From positions 1 to 64,000 of the forward strand of contig JAHCLQ010000808.1 of the NCBI GenBank assembly GCA_023678885.1: a DNA stretch of 64,000 nt, written 5' to 3'. The notes under the pieces are model-generated. The model was given only the letters and a program-made list of their open reading frames with translations. It made no database searches and had not been told where the DNA came from. Shown in pieces: positions 14,960-28,785 of this stretch. Every line of letters begins with the position of its first letter. Position 1 is the first letter of the stretch. The position numbers and the translations under genes were made by a program. The stretch is from Pogostemon cablin. Its lineage: Eukaryota; Streptophyta; Magnoliopsida; Lamiales; Lamiaceae.

Positions 14960-17900
14960 ATGATTCGATTAAACGAAGAGATAATAAGTATTGAACGTCG
15001 AATCTATCATGCATTATATATTGTTTATACTTTCTTAACTCATAAGGAAATGAGTTTTTTATTCAAAAATTCGTTTAAAAGAAGTGATAATGAGTATTTA
15101 AACGTCGAATCTATCATGCGTTATATGTTGTTTATCCTTTCTTAACTCATAAGGAAACGAGTTCTTTATTTAATGATTCAATTAAATGAAGAGATAATGA
15201 GTTTTTAAACGTCAAATCTATCATGCATTATATGTTGTTTATCCTTTCTTAACTCATAAGGAAAGGAGTTTTTTATTCAAAGATTCGTTTAAAAGAAGGG
15301 ATAATGAGTATTTAGACGTCAAATTTATCATGTATTATATGTTGTTTATCCTTTCTTAACTCATAAGGAAACGAGTTCTTTATTCAATGATTCGATTAAA
15401 TGAACAGATAATGAGTCTTTAAGCGTCGAATCTATCATGCATTATATATTGTTTATCCTTTCTTAACTCATAAGGAAACGAGTTCTTTATTCAATGATTC
15501 GATTAAATGAAGAGATAATAAGTCTTTAAACGTCGAATCTATCATGCATTATATGTTGTTTATCCTTTCTTAACTCATAAAGAAATGAGTACCTTAATCA
15601 ATGATTCGATTAAATAAAGAGATAATAAGTATTTGAACGTCGAATCTATCATACATTATATATTGTTTATCCTTTCTTAACTCATAAGGACAGGAGTTTT
15701 TTATTCAAAGATTCGTTTAAAAGAAGTGATAATGAGTATTTGGACGTCGAATTTATCATGCATTATATGTTGTTTATCCTTTCTTAACTCATAAGGAAAC
15801 GAGTTCTTTATTCAATGATTCGATTAAATGAAGAGATAATGAGTCTTTAAACGTTGAATCTATCATGCATTATATGTTGTTTATCCTTTCTTAACTCATA
15901 AGGAAACGAGTTCTTTATTCAATGATTCGATTAAATGAAGAGATAATGAGTCTTTAAACGTCGAATCTTTCATGCATTATATGTTGTTTATCCTTTCTTA
16001 ACTCATAAGGAAACGAGTTCTTTATTCATGATTCGATTAAACGAAGAGATAATAAGTATTGAACGTCGAATCTATCATGCATTATATATTGTTTATACTT
16101 TCTTAACTCATAAGGAAATGAGTTTTTTATTCAAAAATTCGTTTAAAAGAAGTGATAATGAGTATTTAAACGTCGAATCTATCATGCGTTATATGTTGTT
16201 TATCCTTTCTTAACTCATAAGGAAACGAGTTCTTTATTTAATGATTCAATTAAGCGAAGAGATAATGAGTATTTGAATGTCGAATCTACCATGCATTATA
16301 TATTGTTTATCATTTCTTAACTCGTAAGGAAAGGAGTTTTTTATTAAAAAATTCATTTAAAAGAAGTGATAATGAGTATTTAGACGTCGAATCTATCATG
16401 CATTATATGTTGTTTATCCTTTCTTAACTATTAAGGAAACGAGTTCTTTATTTAATGATTCAATTAAATGAATAGAAAATGAGTTTTTAAACGTCAAATC
16501 TATCATGCATTATATGTTGTTTATCCTTTCTTAACTCATAAGGAAAGGAGTTTTTTATTCAAAGATTCGTTTAAAAGAAGGGATAATGAGTATTTAGACG
16601 TCAAATTTATCATGTATTATATGTTGTTCATCCTTTCTTAACTCATAAGGAAACGAGTTCTTTATTCAATGATTCGATTAAATGAACAGATAATGAGTCT
16701 TTAAGCGTCGAATCTATCATGCATTATATGTTGTTTATCCTTTCTTAACTCATAAGGAAACGAGTTCTTTATTCAATGATTCGATTAAATGAAGAGATAA
16801 TAAGTCTTTAAACGTCGAATCTATCATGCATTATATGTTGGTTATCCTTTCTTAACTCATAAAGAAATGAGTACCTTAATCAATGATTCGATTAAACAAA
16901 GAGATAATAAGTATTTGAACGTCGAATCTATCATACATTATATATTGTTTATCCTTTCTTAACTCATAAGGAAAGGAGTTTTTTATTCAAAGATTCGTTT
17001 AAAAGAAGTGATAATGAGTATTTGGACGTCGAATTTATCATGCATTATATGTTGTTTATCCTTTCTTAACTCATAAGGAAACGAGTTCTTTATTCAATGA
17101 TTCGATTAAATGAAGAGATAATGAGTCTTTAAACGTTGAATCTATCATGCATTATATGTTGTTTATCCTTTCTTAACTCATAAGGAAACAAGTTCTTTAT
17201 TCAATGATTCGATTAAATGAAGAGATAATGAGTCTTTAAACGTCGAATCTTTCATGCATTATATGTTGTTTATCCTTTCTTAACTCATAAGGAAATGAGT
17301 TCTTTATTCATGATTCGATTAAACGAAGAGATAATAAGTATTGAACGTCGAATCTATCATGCATTATATATTGTTTATACTTTCTTAACTCATAAGGAAA
17401 TGAGTTTTTTATTCAAAAATTCGTTTAAAAGAAGTGATAATGAGTATTTAAACGTCGAATCTATCATGCGTTATATGTTGTTTATCCTTTCTTAACTCAT
17501 AAGGAAACGAGTTCTTTATTTAATGATTCAATTAAATGAAGAGATAATGAGTTTTTAAACGTCAAATCTATCATGCATTATATGTTGTTTATCCTTTCTT
17601 AACTCATAAGGAAAAGAGTTTTTTATTCAAAGATTCATTTAAAAGAAGGGATAATGAGTATTTAGACGTCAAATTTATCATGTATTATATGTTGTTTATC
17701 CTTTCTTAACTCATAAGGAAACGAGTTCTTTATTCAATGATTCGATTAAATGAACAGATAATGAGTCTTTAAGCGTCGAATCTATCATGCATTATATGTT
17801 GTTTATCCTTTCTTAACTCATAAGGAAACGAGTTCTTTATTCAATGATTCGATTAAATGAAGAGATAATAAGTCTTTAAACGTCGAATCTATCATGCATT

Positions 17901-20900
17901 ATATGTTGTTTATCCTTTCTTAACTCATAAAGAAATGAGTACCTTAATCAATGATTCGATTAAACAAAGAGATAATAAGTATTTGAACGTCGAATCTATC
18001 ATACATTATATATCGTTTATCCTTTCTTAACTCATAAGGAAAGGAGTTTTATATTCAAAGATTCGTTTAAAAGAAGTGATAATGAGTATTTGGACGTCGA
18101 ATTTATCATGCATTATATGTTGTTTATCCTTTCTTAACTCATAAGGAAACGAGTTCTTTATTCAATGATTCGATTAAATGAAGAGATAATGAGTCTTTAA
18201 ACGTTGAATCTATCATGCATTATATGTTGTTTATCCTTTCTTAACTCATAAGGAAACGAGTTCTTTATTCAATGATTCGATTAAATGAAGAGATAATGAG
18301 TCTTTAAACGTCGAATCTTTCATGCATTATATGTTGTTTATCCTTTCTTAACTCATAAGGAAACGAGTTCTTTATTCATGATTCGATTAAACGAAGAGAT
18401 AATAAGTATTGAACGTCGAATCTATCATGCATTATATATTGTTTATACTTTCTTAACTCATAAGGAAATGAGTTTTTTATTCAAAAATTCGTTTAAAAGA
18501 AGTGATAATGAGTATTTAAACGTCGAATCTATCATGCGTTATATGTTGTTTATCCTTTCTTAACTCATAAGGAAACGAGTTCTTTATTTAATGATTCAAT
18601 TAAATGAAGAGATAATGAGTTTTTAAACGTCAAATCTATCATGCATTATATGTTGTTTATCCTTTCTTAACTCATAAGGAAAGGAGTTTTTTATTCAAAG
18701 ATTCGTTTAAAAGAAGGGATAATGAGTATTTAGACGTCAAATTTATCGTGTATTATATGTTGTTTATCCTTTCTTAACTCATAAGGAAACGAGTTCTTTA
18801 TTCAATGATTCGATTAAATGAACAGATAATGAGTCTTTAAGCGTCGAATCTATCATGCATTATATCTTGTTTATCCTTTCTTAACTCATAAGGAAACGAG
18901 TTCTTTATTCAATGATTCGATTAAATGAAGAGATAATAAGTCTTTAAACGTCGAATCTATCATGCATTATATGTTGTTTATCCTTTCTTAACTCAAAAAG
19001 AAATGAGTACCTTAATCAATGATTCGATTAAACAAAGAGATAATAAGTATTTGAATGTCGAATCTATCATACATTATATATTGTTTATCCTTTCTTAACT
19101 CATAAGGAAAGGAGTTTTTTATTCAAAGATTCGTTTAAAAGAAGTGATAATGAGTATTTGGACGTCGAATTTATCATGCATTATATGTTGTTTATCCATT
19201 CTTAACTCATAAGGAAACGAGTTCTTTATTCAATGATTCGATTAAATGAAGAGATAATGAGTCTTTAAACGTTGAATCTATCATGCATTATATGTTGTTT
19301 ATCCTTTCTTAACTCATAAGGAAACGAGTTCTTTATTCAATGATTCGATTAAATGAACAGATAATGAGTCTTTAAGCGTCGAATCTATCATGCATTATAT
19401 GTTGTTTATCCTTTCTTAACTCATAAGGAAACGAGTTCTTTATTCAATGATTCGATTAAATGAAGAGATAATAAGTCTTTAAACGTCGAATCTATCATGC
19501 ATTATATGTTGTTTATCCTTTCTTAACTCATAAAGAAATGAGTACCTTAATCAATGATTCGATTAAACAAAGAGATAATAAGTATTTGAACGTCGAATCT
19601 ATCATACATTATATATTGTTTATCCTTTCTTAACTCATAAGGACAGGAGTTTTATATTCAAAGATTCGTTTAAAAGAAGTGATAATGAGTATTTGGACGT
19701 CGAATTTATCATGCATTATATGTTGTTTATCCTTTCTTAACTCATAAGGAAACGAGTTCTTTATTCAATGATTCGATTAAATGAAGAGATAATGAGTCTT
19801 TAAACGTTGAATCTATCATGCATTATATGTTGTTTATCCTTTCTTAACTCATAAGGAAACGAGTTCTTTATTCAATGATTCGATTAAATGAAGAGATAAT
19901 GAGTCTTTAAACGTCGAATCTTTCATGCATTATATGTTGTTTATCCTTTCTTAACTCATAAGGAAACGAGTTCTTTATTCATGATTCGATTAAACGAAGA
20001 GATAATAAGTATTGAACGTCGAATCTATCATGCATTATATATTGTTTATACTTTCTTAACTCATAAGGAAATGAGTTTTTTATTCAAAAATTCGTTTAAA
20101 AGAAGTGATAATGAGTATTTAAACGTCGAATCTATCATGCGTTATATGTTGTTTATCCTTTCTTAACTCATAAGGAAACGAGTTCTTTATTTAATGATTC
20201 AATTAAATGAAGAGATAATGAGTTTTTAAACGTCAAATCTATCATGCATTATATGTTGTTTATCCTTTCTTAACTCATAAGGAAAGGAGTTTTTTATTCA
20301 AAGATTCGTTTAAAAGAAGGGATAATGAGTATTTAGACGTCAAATTTATCGTGTATTATATGTTGTTTATCCTTTCTTAACTCATAAGGAAACGAGTTCT
20401 TTATTCAATGATTCGATTAAATGAACAGATAATGAGTCTTTAAGCGTCGAATCTATCATGCATTATATGTTGTTTATCCTTTCTTAACTCATAAGGAAAC
20501 GAGTTCTTTATTCAATGATTCGATTAAATGAAGAGATAATAAGTCTTTAAACGTCGAATCTATCATGCATTATATGTTGTTTATCCTTTCTTAACTCAAA
20601 AAGAAATGAGTACCTTAATCAATGATTCGATTAAACAAAGAGATAATAAGTATTTGAACGTCGAATCTATCATACATTATATATTGTTTATCATTTCTTA
20701 ACTCATAAGGAAAGGAGTTTTTTATTCAAAGATTCGTTTAAAAGAAGTGATAATGAGTATTTGGACGTCGAATTTATCATGCATTATATGTTGTTTATCC
20801 TTTCTTAACTCATAAGGAAACGAGTTCTTTATTCAATGATTCGATTAAATGAAGAGATAATGAGTCTTTAAACGTTGAATCTATCATGCATTATATGTTG

Positions 20901-23900
20901 TTTATCCTTTCTTAACTCATAAGGAAACGAGTTCTTTATTCAATGATTCGATTAAATGAAGAGATAATGAGTCTTTAAACGTCGAATCTTTCATGCATTA
21001 TATGTTGTTTATCCTTTCTTAACTCATAAGGAAACGAGTTCTTTATTCATGATTCGATTAAACGAAGAGATAATAAGTATTGAACGTCGAATCTATCATG
21101 CATTATATATTGTTTATACTTTCTTAACTCATAAGGAAATGAGTTTTTTATTCAAAAATTCGTTTAAAAAAGTGATAATGAGTATTTAAACGTCGAATCT
21201 ATCATGCGTTATATGTTGTTTATCCTTTCTTAACTCATAAGAAAACGAGTTCTTTATTTAATGATTCAATTAAATGAAGAGATAATGAGTTTTTAAACGT
21301 CAAATCTATCATGCATTATATGTTGTTTATCCTTTCTTAACTCATAAGGAAAAGAGTTTTTTATTCAAAGATTCATTTAAAAGAAGGGATAATGAGTATT
21401 TAGACGTCAAATTTATCATGTATTATATGTTGTTTATCCTTTCTTAACTCATAAGGAAACGAGTTCTTTATTCAATGATTCGATTAAATGAACAGATAAT
21501 GAGTCTTTAAGCGTCGAATCTATCATGCATTATATGTTGTTTATCCTTTCTTAACTCATAAGGAAACGAGTTCTTTATTCAATGATTCGATTAAATGAAG
21601 AGATAATAAGTCTTTAAACGTCGAATCTATCATGCATTATATGTTGTTTATCCTTTCTTAACTCATAAAGAAATGAGTACCTTAATAAATGATTCGATTA
21701 AACAAAGAGATAATAAGTATTTGAACGTCGAATCTATCATACATTATATATCGTTTATCCTTTCTTAACTCATAAGGAAAGGAGTTTTATATTCAAAGAT
21801 TCGTTTAAAAGAAGTGATAATGAGTATTTGGACGTCGAATTTATCATGCATTATATGTTGTTTATCCTTTCTTAACTCATAAGGAAACGAGTTCTTTATT
21901 CAATGATTCGATTAAATGAAGAGATAATGAGTCTTGAAACGTTGAATCTATCATGCATTATATGTTGTTTATCCTTTCTTAACCCATAAGGAAACGAGTT
22001 CTTTATTCAATGATTCGATTAAATGAACAGATAATGAGTCTTTAAGCGTCGAATCTATCATGCATTATATGTTGTTTATCCTTTCTTAACTCATAAGGAA
22101 ACGAGTTCTTTATTCAATGATTCGATTAAATGAAGAGATAATAAGTCTTTAAACGTCGAATCTATCATGCATTATATGTTGTTTATCCTTTCTTAACTCA
22201 TAAAGAAATGAGTACCTTAATCAATGATTCGATTAAACAAAGAGATAATAAGTATTTGAACGTCGAATCTATCATACATTATATATTGTTTATCCTTTCT
22301 TAACTCATAAGGAAAGGAGTTTTATATTCAAAGATTCGTTTAAAAGAAGTGATAATGAGTATTTGGACGTCGAATTTATCATGCATTATATGTTGTTTAT
22401 CCTTTCTTAACTCATAAGGAAACGAGTTCTTTATTCAATGATTCGATTAAATGAAGAGATAATGAGTCTTTAAACGTTGAATCTATCATGCATTATATGT
22501 TGTTTATCCTTTCTTAACTCATAAGGAAACGAGTTCTTTATTCAATGATTCGATTAAATGAAGAGATAATGAGTCTTTAAACGTCGAATCTTTCATGCAT
22601 TATATGTTGTTTATCCTTTCTTAACTCATAAGGAAACGAGTTCTTTATTCATGATTCGATTAAACGAAGAGATAATAAGTATTGAACGTCGAATCTATCA
22701 TGCATTATATATTGTTTATACTTTCTTAACTCATAAGGAAATGAGTTTTTTATTCAAAAATTCGTTTAAAAGAAGTGATAATGAGTATTTAAACGTCGAA
22801 TCTATCATGCGTTATATGTTGTTTATCCTTTCTTAACTCATAAGGAAACGAGTTCTTTATTTAATGATTCAATTAAATGAAGAGATAATGAGTTTTTAAA
22901 CGTCAAATCTATCATGCATTATATGTTGTTTATCCTTTCTTAACTCATAAGGAAAGGAGTTTTTTATTCAAAGATTCGTTTAAAAGAAGGGATAATGAGT
23001 ATTTAGACGTCAAATTTATCGTGTATTATATGTTGTTTATCCTTTCTTAACTCATAAGGAAACGAGTTCTTTATTCAATGATTCGATTAAATGAACAGAT
23101 AATGAGTCTTTAAGCGTCGAATCTATCATGCATTATATGTTGTTTATCCTTTCTTAACTCATAAGGAAACGAGTTCTTTATTCAATGATTCGATTAAATG
23201 AAGAGATAATAAGTCTTTAAACGTCGAATCTATCATGCATTATATGTTGTTTATCCTTTCTTAACTCAAAAAGAAATGAGTACCTTAATCAATGATTCGA
23301 TTAAACAAAGAGATAATAAGTATTTGAACGTCGAATCTATCATACATTATATATTGTTTATCCTTTCTTAACTCATAAGGAAAGGAGTTTTTTATTCAAA
23401 GATTCGTTTAAAAGAAGTGATAATGAGTATTTGGACGTCGAATTTATCATGCATTATATGTTGTTTATCCTTTCTTAACTCATAAGGAAACGAGTTCTTT
23501 ATTCAATGATTCGATTAAATGAAGAGATAATGAGTCTTTAAACGTTGAATCTATCATGCATTATATGTTGTTTATCCTTTCTTAACTCATAAGGAAACGA
23601 GTTCTTTATTAAATGATTCGATTAAATGAAGAGATAATGAGTCTTTAAACGTCGATTCTTTCATGCATTATATGTTGTTTATCCTTTCTTAACTCATAAG
23701 GAAACGAGTTCTTTATTCATGATTCGATTAAACGAAGAGATAATAAGTATTGAACGTCGAATCTATCATGCATTATATATTGTTTATACTTTCTTAACTC
23801 ATAAGGAAATGAGTTTTTTATTCAAAAATTCGTTTAAAAGAAGTGATAATGAGTATTTAAACGTCGAATCTATCATGCATTATATGTTGTTTATCCTTTC

Positions 23901-24700
23901 TTAACTCATAAGGAAACGAGTTCTTTATTTAATGATTCAATTAAATGAAGAGATAATGAGTATTTAAATGTCAAATCTATCATGCATTATATGTTGTTTA
24001 TCCTTTCTTAACTCATAAGGAAAGGAGTTTTTTATTCAAAGATTCGTTGAAATGAAGTGATAATGAGTATTTAGACGTCGAATTTATCATGCATTATATG
24101 TTGTTTATCCTTTCTTAACTCATAAGGAAACGAGTTCTTTATTCAATGATTCGATTAAATGAATAGATAATGAGTCTTTAAGCGTCGAATCTATCATGCA
24201 TTATATGTTGTTTATCTTTTCTTAACTCATATGAAAACGAGTTCTTTATTCAATGATTCGATTAAATGAAGATGTAATAAGTCTTTAAACGTCGAATCTA
24301 TCATGCATTATATGTTGTTTATCCTTTCTTAACTCTTAAAAAAATGAGTTATTTATTCAATGATTCAATTAAACAAAGAGATAATAAGTATTTGAACATC
24401 GAATCTATCATACATTATATATTGTTTATCCTTTCTTAACTCATAAGTAAAGGAGTTTTTTATTAAAAGATTCATTTAAAAGAAGTGATAATGAGTATTT
24501 AAACGTCGAATCTATCATGCATTATAAGTTGTTTATCCTTTCTTAACTCATAAGGAAATGAGTTCTTTATTTAATGATTCAATTAAATGAAGAGATAATG
24601 AGTATTTAAACATCAAATCTATCATGCATTATATGTTGTTTATCCTTTCTTAACTCATAAGGAAAGGAGTTTTTTATTCAAAGATTCGTTTAAAAGAAGT
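14960..24700. repeat. HOR region with 10-, 12- and 15-monomer spacing
   Basis: A diagnostic monomer (TTCATGATTCGATTAAACGA followed by AAGTATTGAACG, both with small deletions) starts at 14960, 16028, 17310, 18378, 19981, 21049, 22651 and 23719. The intervals are 1068, 1282, 1068, 1603, 1068, 1602 and 1068 bp, that is 10, 12, 10, 15, 10, 15 and 10 monomers. Two successive compound units of about 2670 bp (10 plus 15 monomers) are therefore visible from 17310 to 22651. Sequence between anchors is almost identical from copy to copy, so this is the most homogenised part of the left array. Confidence 0.88.
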
Positions 24701-27106
24701 GATAATGAGTATTTATACGTCGAATTTATCATGCATTATATGTTGTTTATCCTTTCTTAATTAAGGAAACGAGTTCTTTATTCAATGATTCGATTAAATG
24801 AAGATAATAAGTCTTTAAACGTCGAATCTATCATGCATTATATGTTGTTTTTCTTTTCTTAACTCATAAAGAAATGAGTTCTTTATTCAATGATTCGATT
24901 TAACAAAGAGATAATTACTCTTTAGACGTCGAATCTATCATGCATTATATATTGTTTATCCTTTCTTAAAGCATATGGAAAGGAGTTTTTTATTCAACGA
25001 TTCATCTAAACGAAGTGATAATGAGTCTTTAGACGTCGAATCTATCATGCATTATATGTTGTTTATCCTTTCTTAACTCATAAATACACGAGTTCTTTAT
25101 TCAATGATTCGATTAAATGAAGAGATAATAAGTCTTTAAACGTCGAATCTATCATGCATTATATGTTGTTTATCTTTTATTAACTCATAAAGAAATGAGT
25201 TCTTTATTCGATGATTCGATTAAACAAAGAGATAATTACTCTCTAGACGTCGAATCTATCATGCATTATATGTTGTTTATCCTTTCTTAACTCATAAAGA
25301 AACGAGTTCTTTATTCAATGATTAAATTAAACAAAGAGATAATGAATCTTTAGATGTGGAATCTATCATGCATTATATATCATTTATCCTTTCTTAACTC
25401 ATATGGAAAGGAGTTTTTATTCAACGATTCGATTAAACGAAGTGATAATGAGTCTTTAGATGACGAATCTATCATGCATTATACTTTGTTTATCCTTTCT
25501 TAACTCATAAAGAAATAAGTTTTTTATTCAATGATTCGATTAAATGAAGAGATAATAAGTCTTTCACGTTGAATCTATCATGCATTATATGTTGTTTATC
25601 CTTTCTTAACTCATAAAGAAGTGAGTTCTTTATTCAATGATTCGATTAAACAAAGAGATAATGAGTATTTGAACGTCGAATCTATCATACATTATATATT
25701 GTTTATCCTTTCTTAACTCATAAGGAAAGGAGTTTTTTATTCAAAGATTTGTTTAAAAGAAGTGATAATGAGTATCTAGAAGTCAAATTTATCATGCATT
25801 ATATGTTGTTTATCCTTTCTTAACTCATAAGGAAACGAGTTCTTTAGTCAATGATTCGATAAAATGAAGAGATAATGAGTCTTTAAACGTCGAATCTATC
25901 ATGCATTATATGTTGTTTATCCTTTCTTAACTCATAAGGAAACGAGTTCTATATTCATGATTCGATTAAACGAAGATATAATAAGTATTTGAATGTTGAA
26001 TCTACCATGCATTATATATCGTTTATCCTTTCTTAACTCGTAAGGAAAGGAGTTTTTTATTCAAAAATTCGTTTAAAAGAAGTTATAATGAGTATTTAGA
26101 CGTCGAATCTATCATGCATTATATGTTTTTTATCCTTTCTTAACTCATAAGGAAATGAGTTCTTTATTTAATGATTCAATTAAATGAAGAGATAATGAGT
26201 CTTTAAACGTCAAATCTATCATGCATTATATGTTGTTTATCCTTTCTTAACTCATAAGGAAACGAGTTCCTTATTCAGTGATTCGATTAAATGAAGAGAT
26301 AATAAGTCTTTAAACGTCGAATCTATCATGCATTATATGTTTTTTATCTTTTCTTAACTCATAAAGAAATGAGTTCTTTATTCGATGATTCGATTAAATA
26401 AAGAGATAATTACTCTCTAGACGTCGAATCTATCATGCATTATATGTTGTTTATCCTTTCTTAACTCATAAAGAAACGAGTTCTTTATTCAATGATTCGA
26501 TTAAACAAAGAGATAATGAATCTTTAGACTTTGAATCTATCATGCATTATATATTGTTTATCCTTTCTTAACTCATAAAGAAACCAGTTTTTTATTAAAT
26601 GATTCGATTAAACGAAGTGATAATGAGTCTTTAGACGTCGAATCTATCATGCATCATATGTTGTTTATCCTTTCTTAACTCATAAAGAAAAGAGTTCTTT
26701 ATTCAATGATAAATAAACGAGTTTTTTATTCAATGATTCGATTAAACAAAGAGATAATAACTCTTCAGACATCAAATCTATCATGCATTATATATTGTTT
26801 ATTCTTTCTTAACTCATATGGAAAGGAGTTTTTATTCAACGATTCGATTAAACGAAGTGATAATGAGTCTTTAGACGACGAATTTATCATGCATTATACG
26901 TTGTTTATCCTTTCTTAACTCATGAGGAAATGAGTTCCTTATTCAATGATTCAATTAAATGAAGAGATAATAAGTCTTTAAACGTCGAATCTATCATGCA
27001 TTATATATTATTTTTCCTTTCTTAAATCATAAAGAAATGAGTTCTTTATTCAATGATTCGATTAAACAAAGAGAAAATAAGTTTTTGAACGTCGAATCTA
27101 ACACAC

Positions 27107-27111
27107 ACTAT
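27107..27111. repeat. Target site duplication ACTAT, left copy
   Basis: ACTAT immediately precedes the TGATTAG end of the leftmost LTR and is repeated directly after the rightmost LTR at 42590-42594. A 5-bp duplication is usual for Ty3/gypsy integrases. Joining the flanks with one ACTAT rebuilds a normal satellite monomer, so these are the true outer edges of the insertion. Confidence 0.93.
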
Positions 27112-28769
27112 TGATTAGCCATAACTTGTAGTCGGGTTGACCAATTCAAGAATTTATCGAACCACAGGGAGGTCGATGCTAGCACTTAAGCGATATCACG
27201 TTTATCACGATTTTATAGAGACGAATCATAGATGGATGGTTTGGGTAACAAGTAATTAAATGAAAGTAGACAAACAATAATCCAATGACAAGATAAAAAT
27301 GATGAATGAGTGATTTTCCAAATTGAGTAGAAGTGAGATTAACAACACTAATGAAGTGGTAACTTATGGATTCATGCATTAAACTCATATGTATCAAGGG
27401 TTAAGACTAAGGGCCAACACTTATACCACCTAAACTTCCTCTCGAAATGAATAGGATGTAGATCATTTACACAATCTCAAAATAGCTCAAAGGTTGGTTC
27501 TAAATTAAACTATTCCAACTAGGTACTAAGTTCAATTATAGAATCCCTTCAAATAATCAATTGACTTCTCAATCTAACTAATCACATGTTCCATCAAAGG
27601 GTTCTAAATAATAAAGGACTTCTCAATCACTTTACCATCTATAATGCACATGAGGTTTTTGATGAAATGATTCACTTGACTATCCTAAGCACATCATTGA
27701 TTTCTCAATCTAATCATATAATTAGAACAATCAAACACACAAAACATCATAGATCTCAAGATATATAAGCACCAATGATAGAAAATCAAATATCCCCATC
27801 AACATATGAATTTAATTACATAGATCCACAAATTAACCAACAACCTTCATGTTGCTAATCTCACAAGGGAGATTAGCCTACAATCTTCATAAGATCCATA
27901 ACATAGACATTATAATTCTTACAAATCATGATAAACTAAAGGATTAACACAAAATTGGAATGAAAAAACTCCCTTGGAAATGGATCCAATTGAATCTCCC
28001 TTCTTCCTTTGGTGATCACCCAAGCTTCCTTGCTTCTTCACTTGATTTGGATGGAGGAAATTATGGAGAGATGATGTAGATCTCAAAATGGATGAATGGG
28101 ATGGAGAATATGGTGTGAAATCAAAGGAATGGTGTGTGAGGTGTGTGGGAACAGTAGAATTTCGGATCTCCCTTTAAAATGTTGAATGGATTGGTATTTA
28201 TACCCCATGGAGACCTTCTAGAAGAATTGTAAAAAATATCCTGTTCTGGTGCCGACACGAGTCGTGCTACGTAGCACGGGTCGTGTCGTGTCAGGACATG
28301 CGGCACACGAGTCGTTCTGCGTCGCACGGCCAAAGGGTGGCCGTGTTGAATGCCTAGACGTCGCCGCACGGCCTCCGCTTACAGGCCCGTGTCTTGTACA
28401 CGGGTCGTGCTCCGCAACACGGGTCGTGCGCCACAACACGACCAAGTGGTGGTCGTGTTGGATAAATAGATGCCGCCGCACGACCATTCTGGACAGGCCC
28501 GTGTCTGGCACACGGGCCATTTTGCTGCAACACGAGCCGTGTTGACAGCACGGCTAGCCGTGTTCTTGCACCTTTGTTTCTTCTTCTTTGTTTGATCTTC
28601 CTTCTTCATTTTTACTCCATTTTCACCTGTTATATGTATGTTTAAGATCATTCTCACACATTCCTATGAAAATACATAACACCACCAAAATACACGAAAA
28701 TACGGATAAAACAATACGCAAAATACACTCAAAAAGGCACTAAAATCTAGGTGAAAATAACGACAATCA
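27112..28769 (-). repeat. Athila 3' LTR (copy C)
   Basis: A 1658-bp direct repeat that starts TGATTAGCC and ends GACAATCA on the plus strand, so it has the TG...CA termini with short inverted ends. It is nearly identical to 39347-41003; I count roughly a dozen differences by eye. On the minus strand it carries a TATA box (GGGGTATAAATACC, 28206-28193). Upstream of that box (about 28250-28570) is a GC-rich block of repeated CACG/CGTG motifs including the 14-bp palindrome GTGCTACGTAGCAC at 28264-28277. Short ORFs crossing this block are by-products of its base composition and are not genes. Confidence 0.95.
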
Positions 28770-28785
28770 CACCCCCAAACTTGAA
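28770..28785 (-). other. Polypurine tract of the Athila element
   Basis: Directly next to the inner edge of the 3' LTR, the minus strand reads TTCAAGTTTGGGGGTG. This is the expected place and composition for the plus-strand primer of reverse transcription. A second copy of its core (CCCCCAAACTTGAA on the plus strand) lies at 33091-33104. Confidence 0.85.

Larger units (their letters stand above)
1..27106. repeat. 107-bp tandem satellite array, left segment
   Basis: This stretch is made only of head-to-tail copies of an AT-rich monomer of about 107 bp. Each copy runs through recognisable blocks: TGTTTATCCTTTCTTAACTC, then a GAGTTCTTTATTCAATGATT block, then GAAGAGATAATGAGT, then GTCGAATCTATCATGCATTA. 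Successive copies of the TTGTTTATCC block are 107 bp apart (for example 14701 and 14808). Two broad monomer flavours alternate: one with GATTCGATTAAATGAAGAG, the other with GATTCGTTTAAAAGAAGTG and a run of six T. No gene is present. The array enters the window already in progress, so its left edge lies outside. It stops at 27106 only because a retrotransposon interrupts it, and it resumes at 42590. Confidence 0.98.

Noticed and set aside
14960..23904. A repeated 61-codon plus-strand ORF (MIRLNEEIIS...) found many times in the satellite, which might suggest a small-protein gene family
   Set aside because: It spans nearly two satellite monomers and recurs at HOR spacing with no start context or codon signal. 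It is a chance open frame copied with the satellite.
1..27106. CRISPR-like array because of regular short repeats
   Set aside because: There are no unique spacers: the whole 107-bp unit repeats, and the setting is a plant genome.
28121..28657. Several overlapping ORFs of 65-100 codons on both strands in the LTR (and the same at 40355-40891 and 41941-42477)
   Set aside because: They all read the same GC-rich CACG block, are open in several frames at once, and carry no domain. Stop-poor composition explains them.
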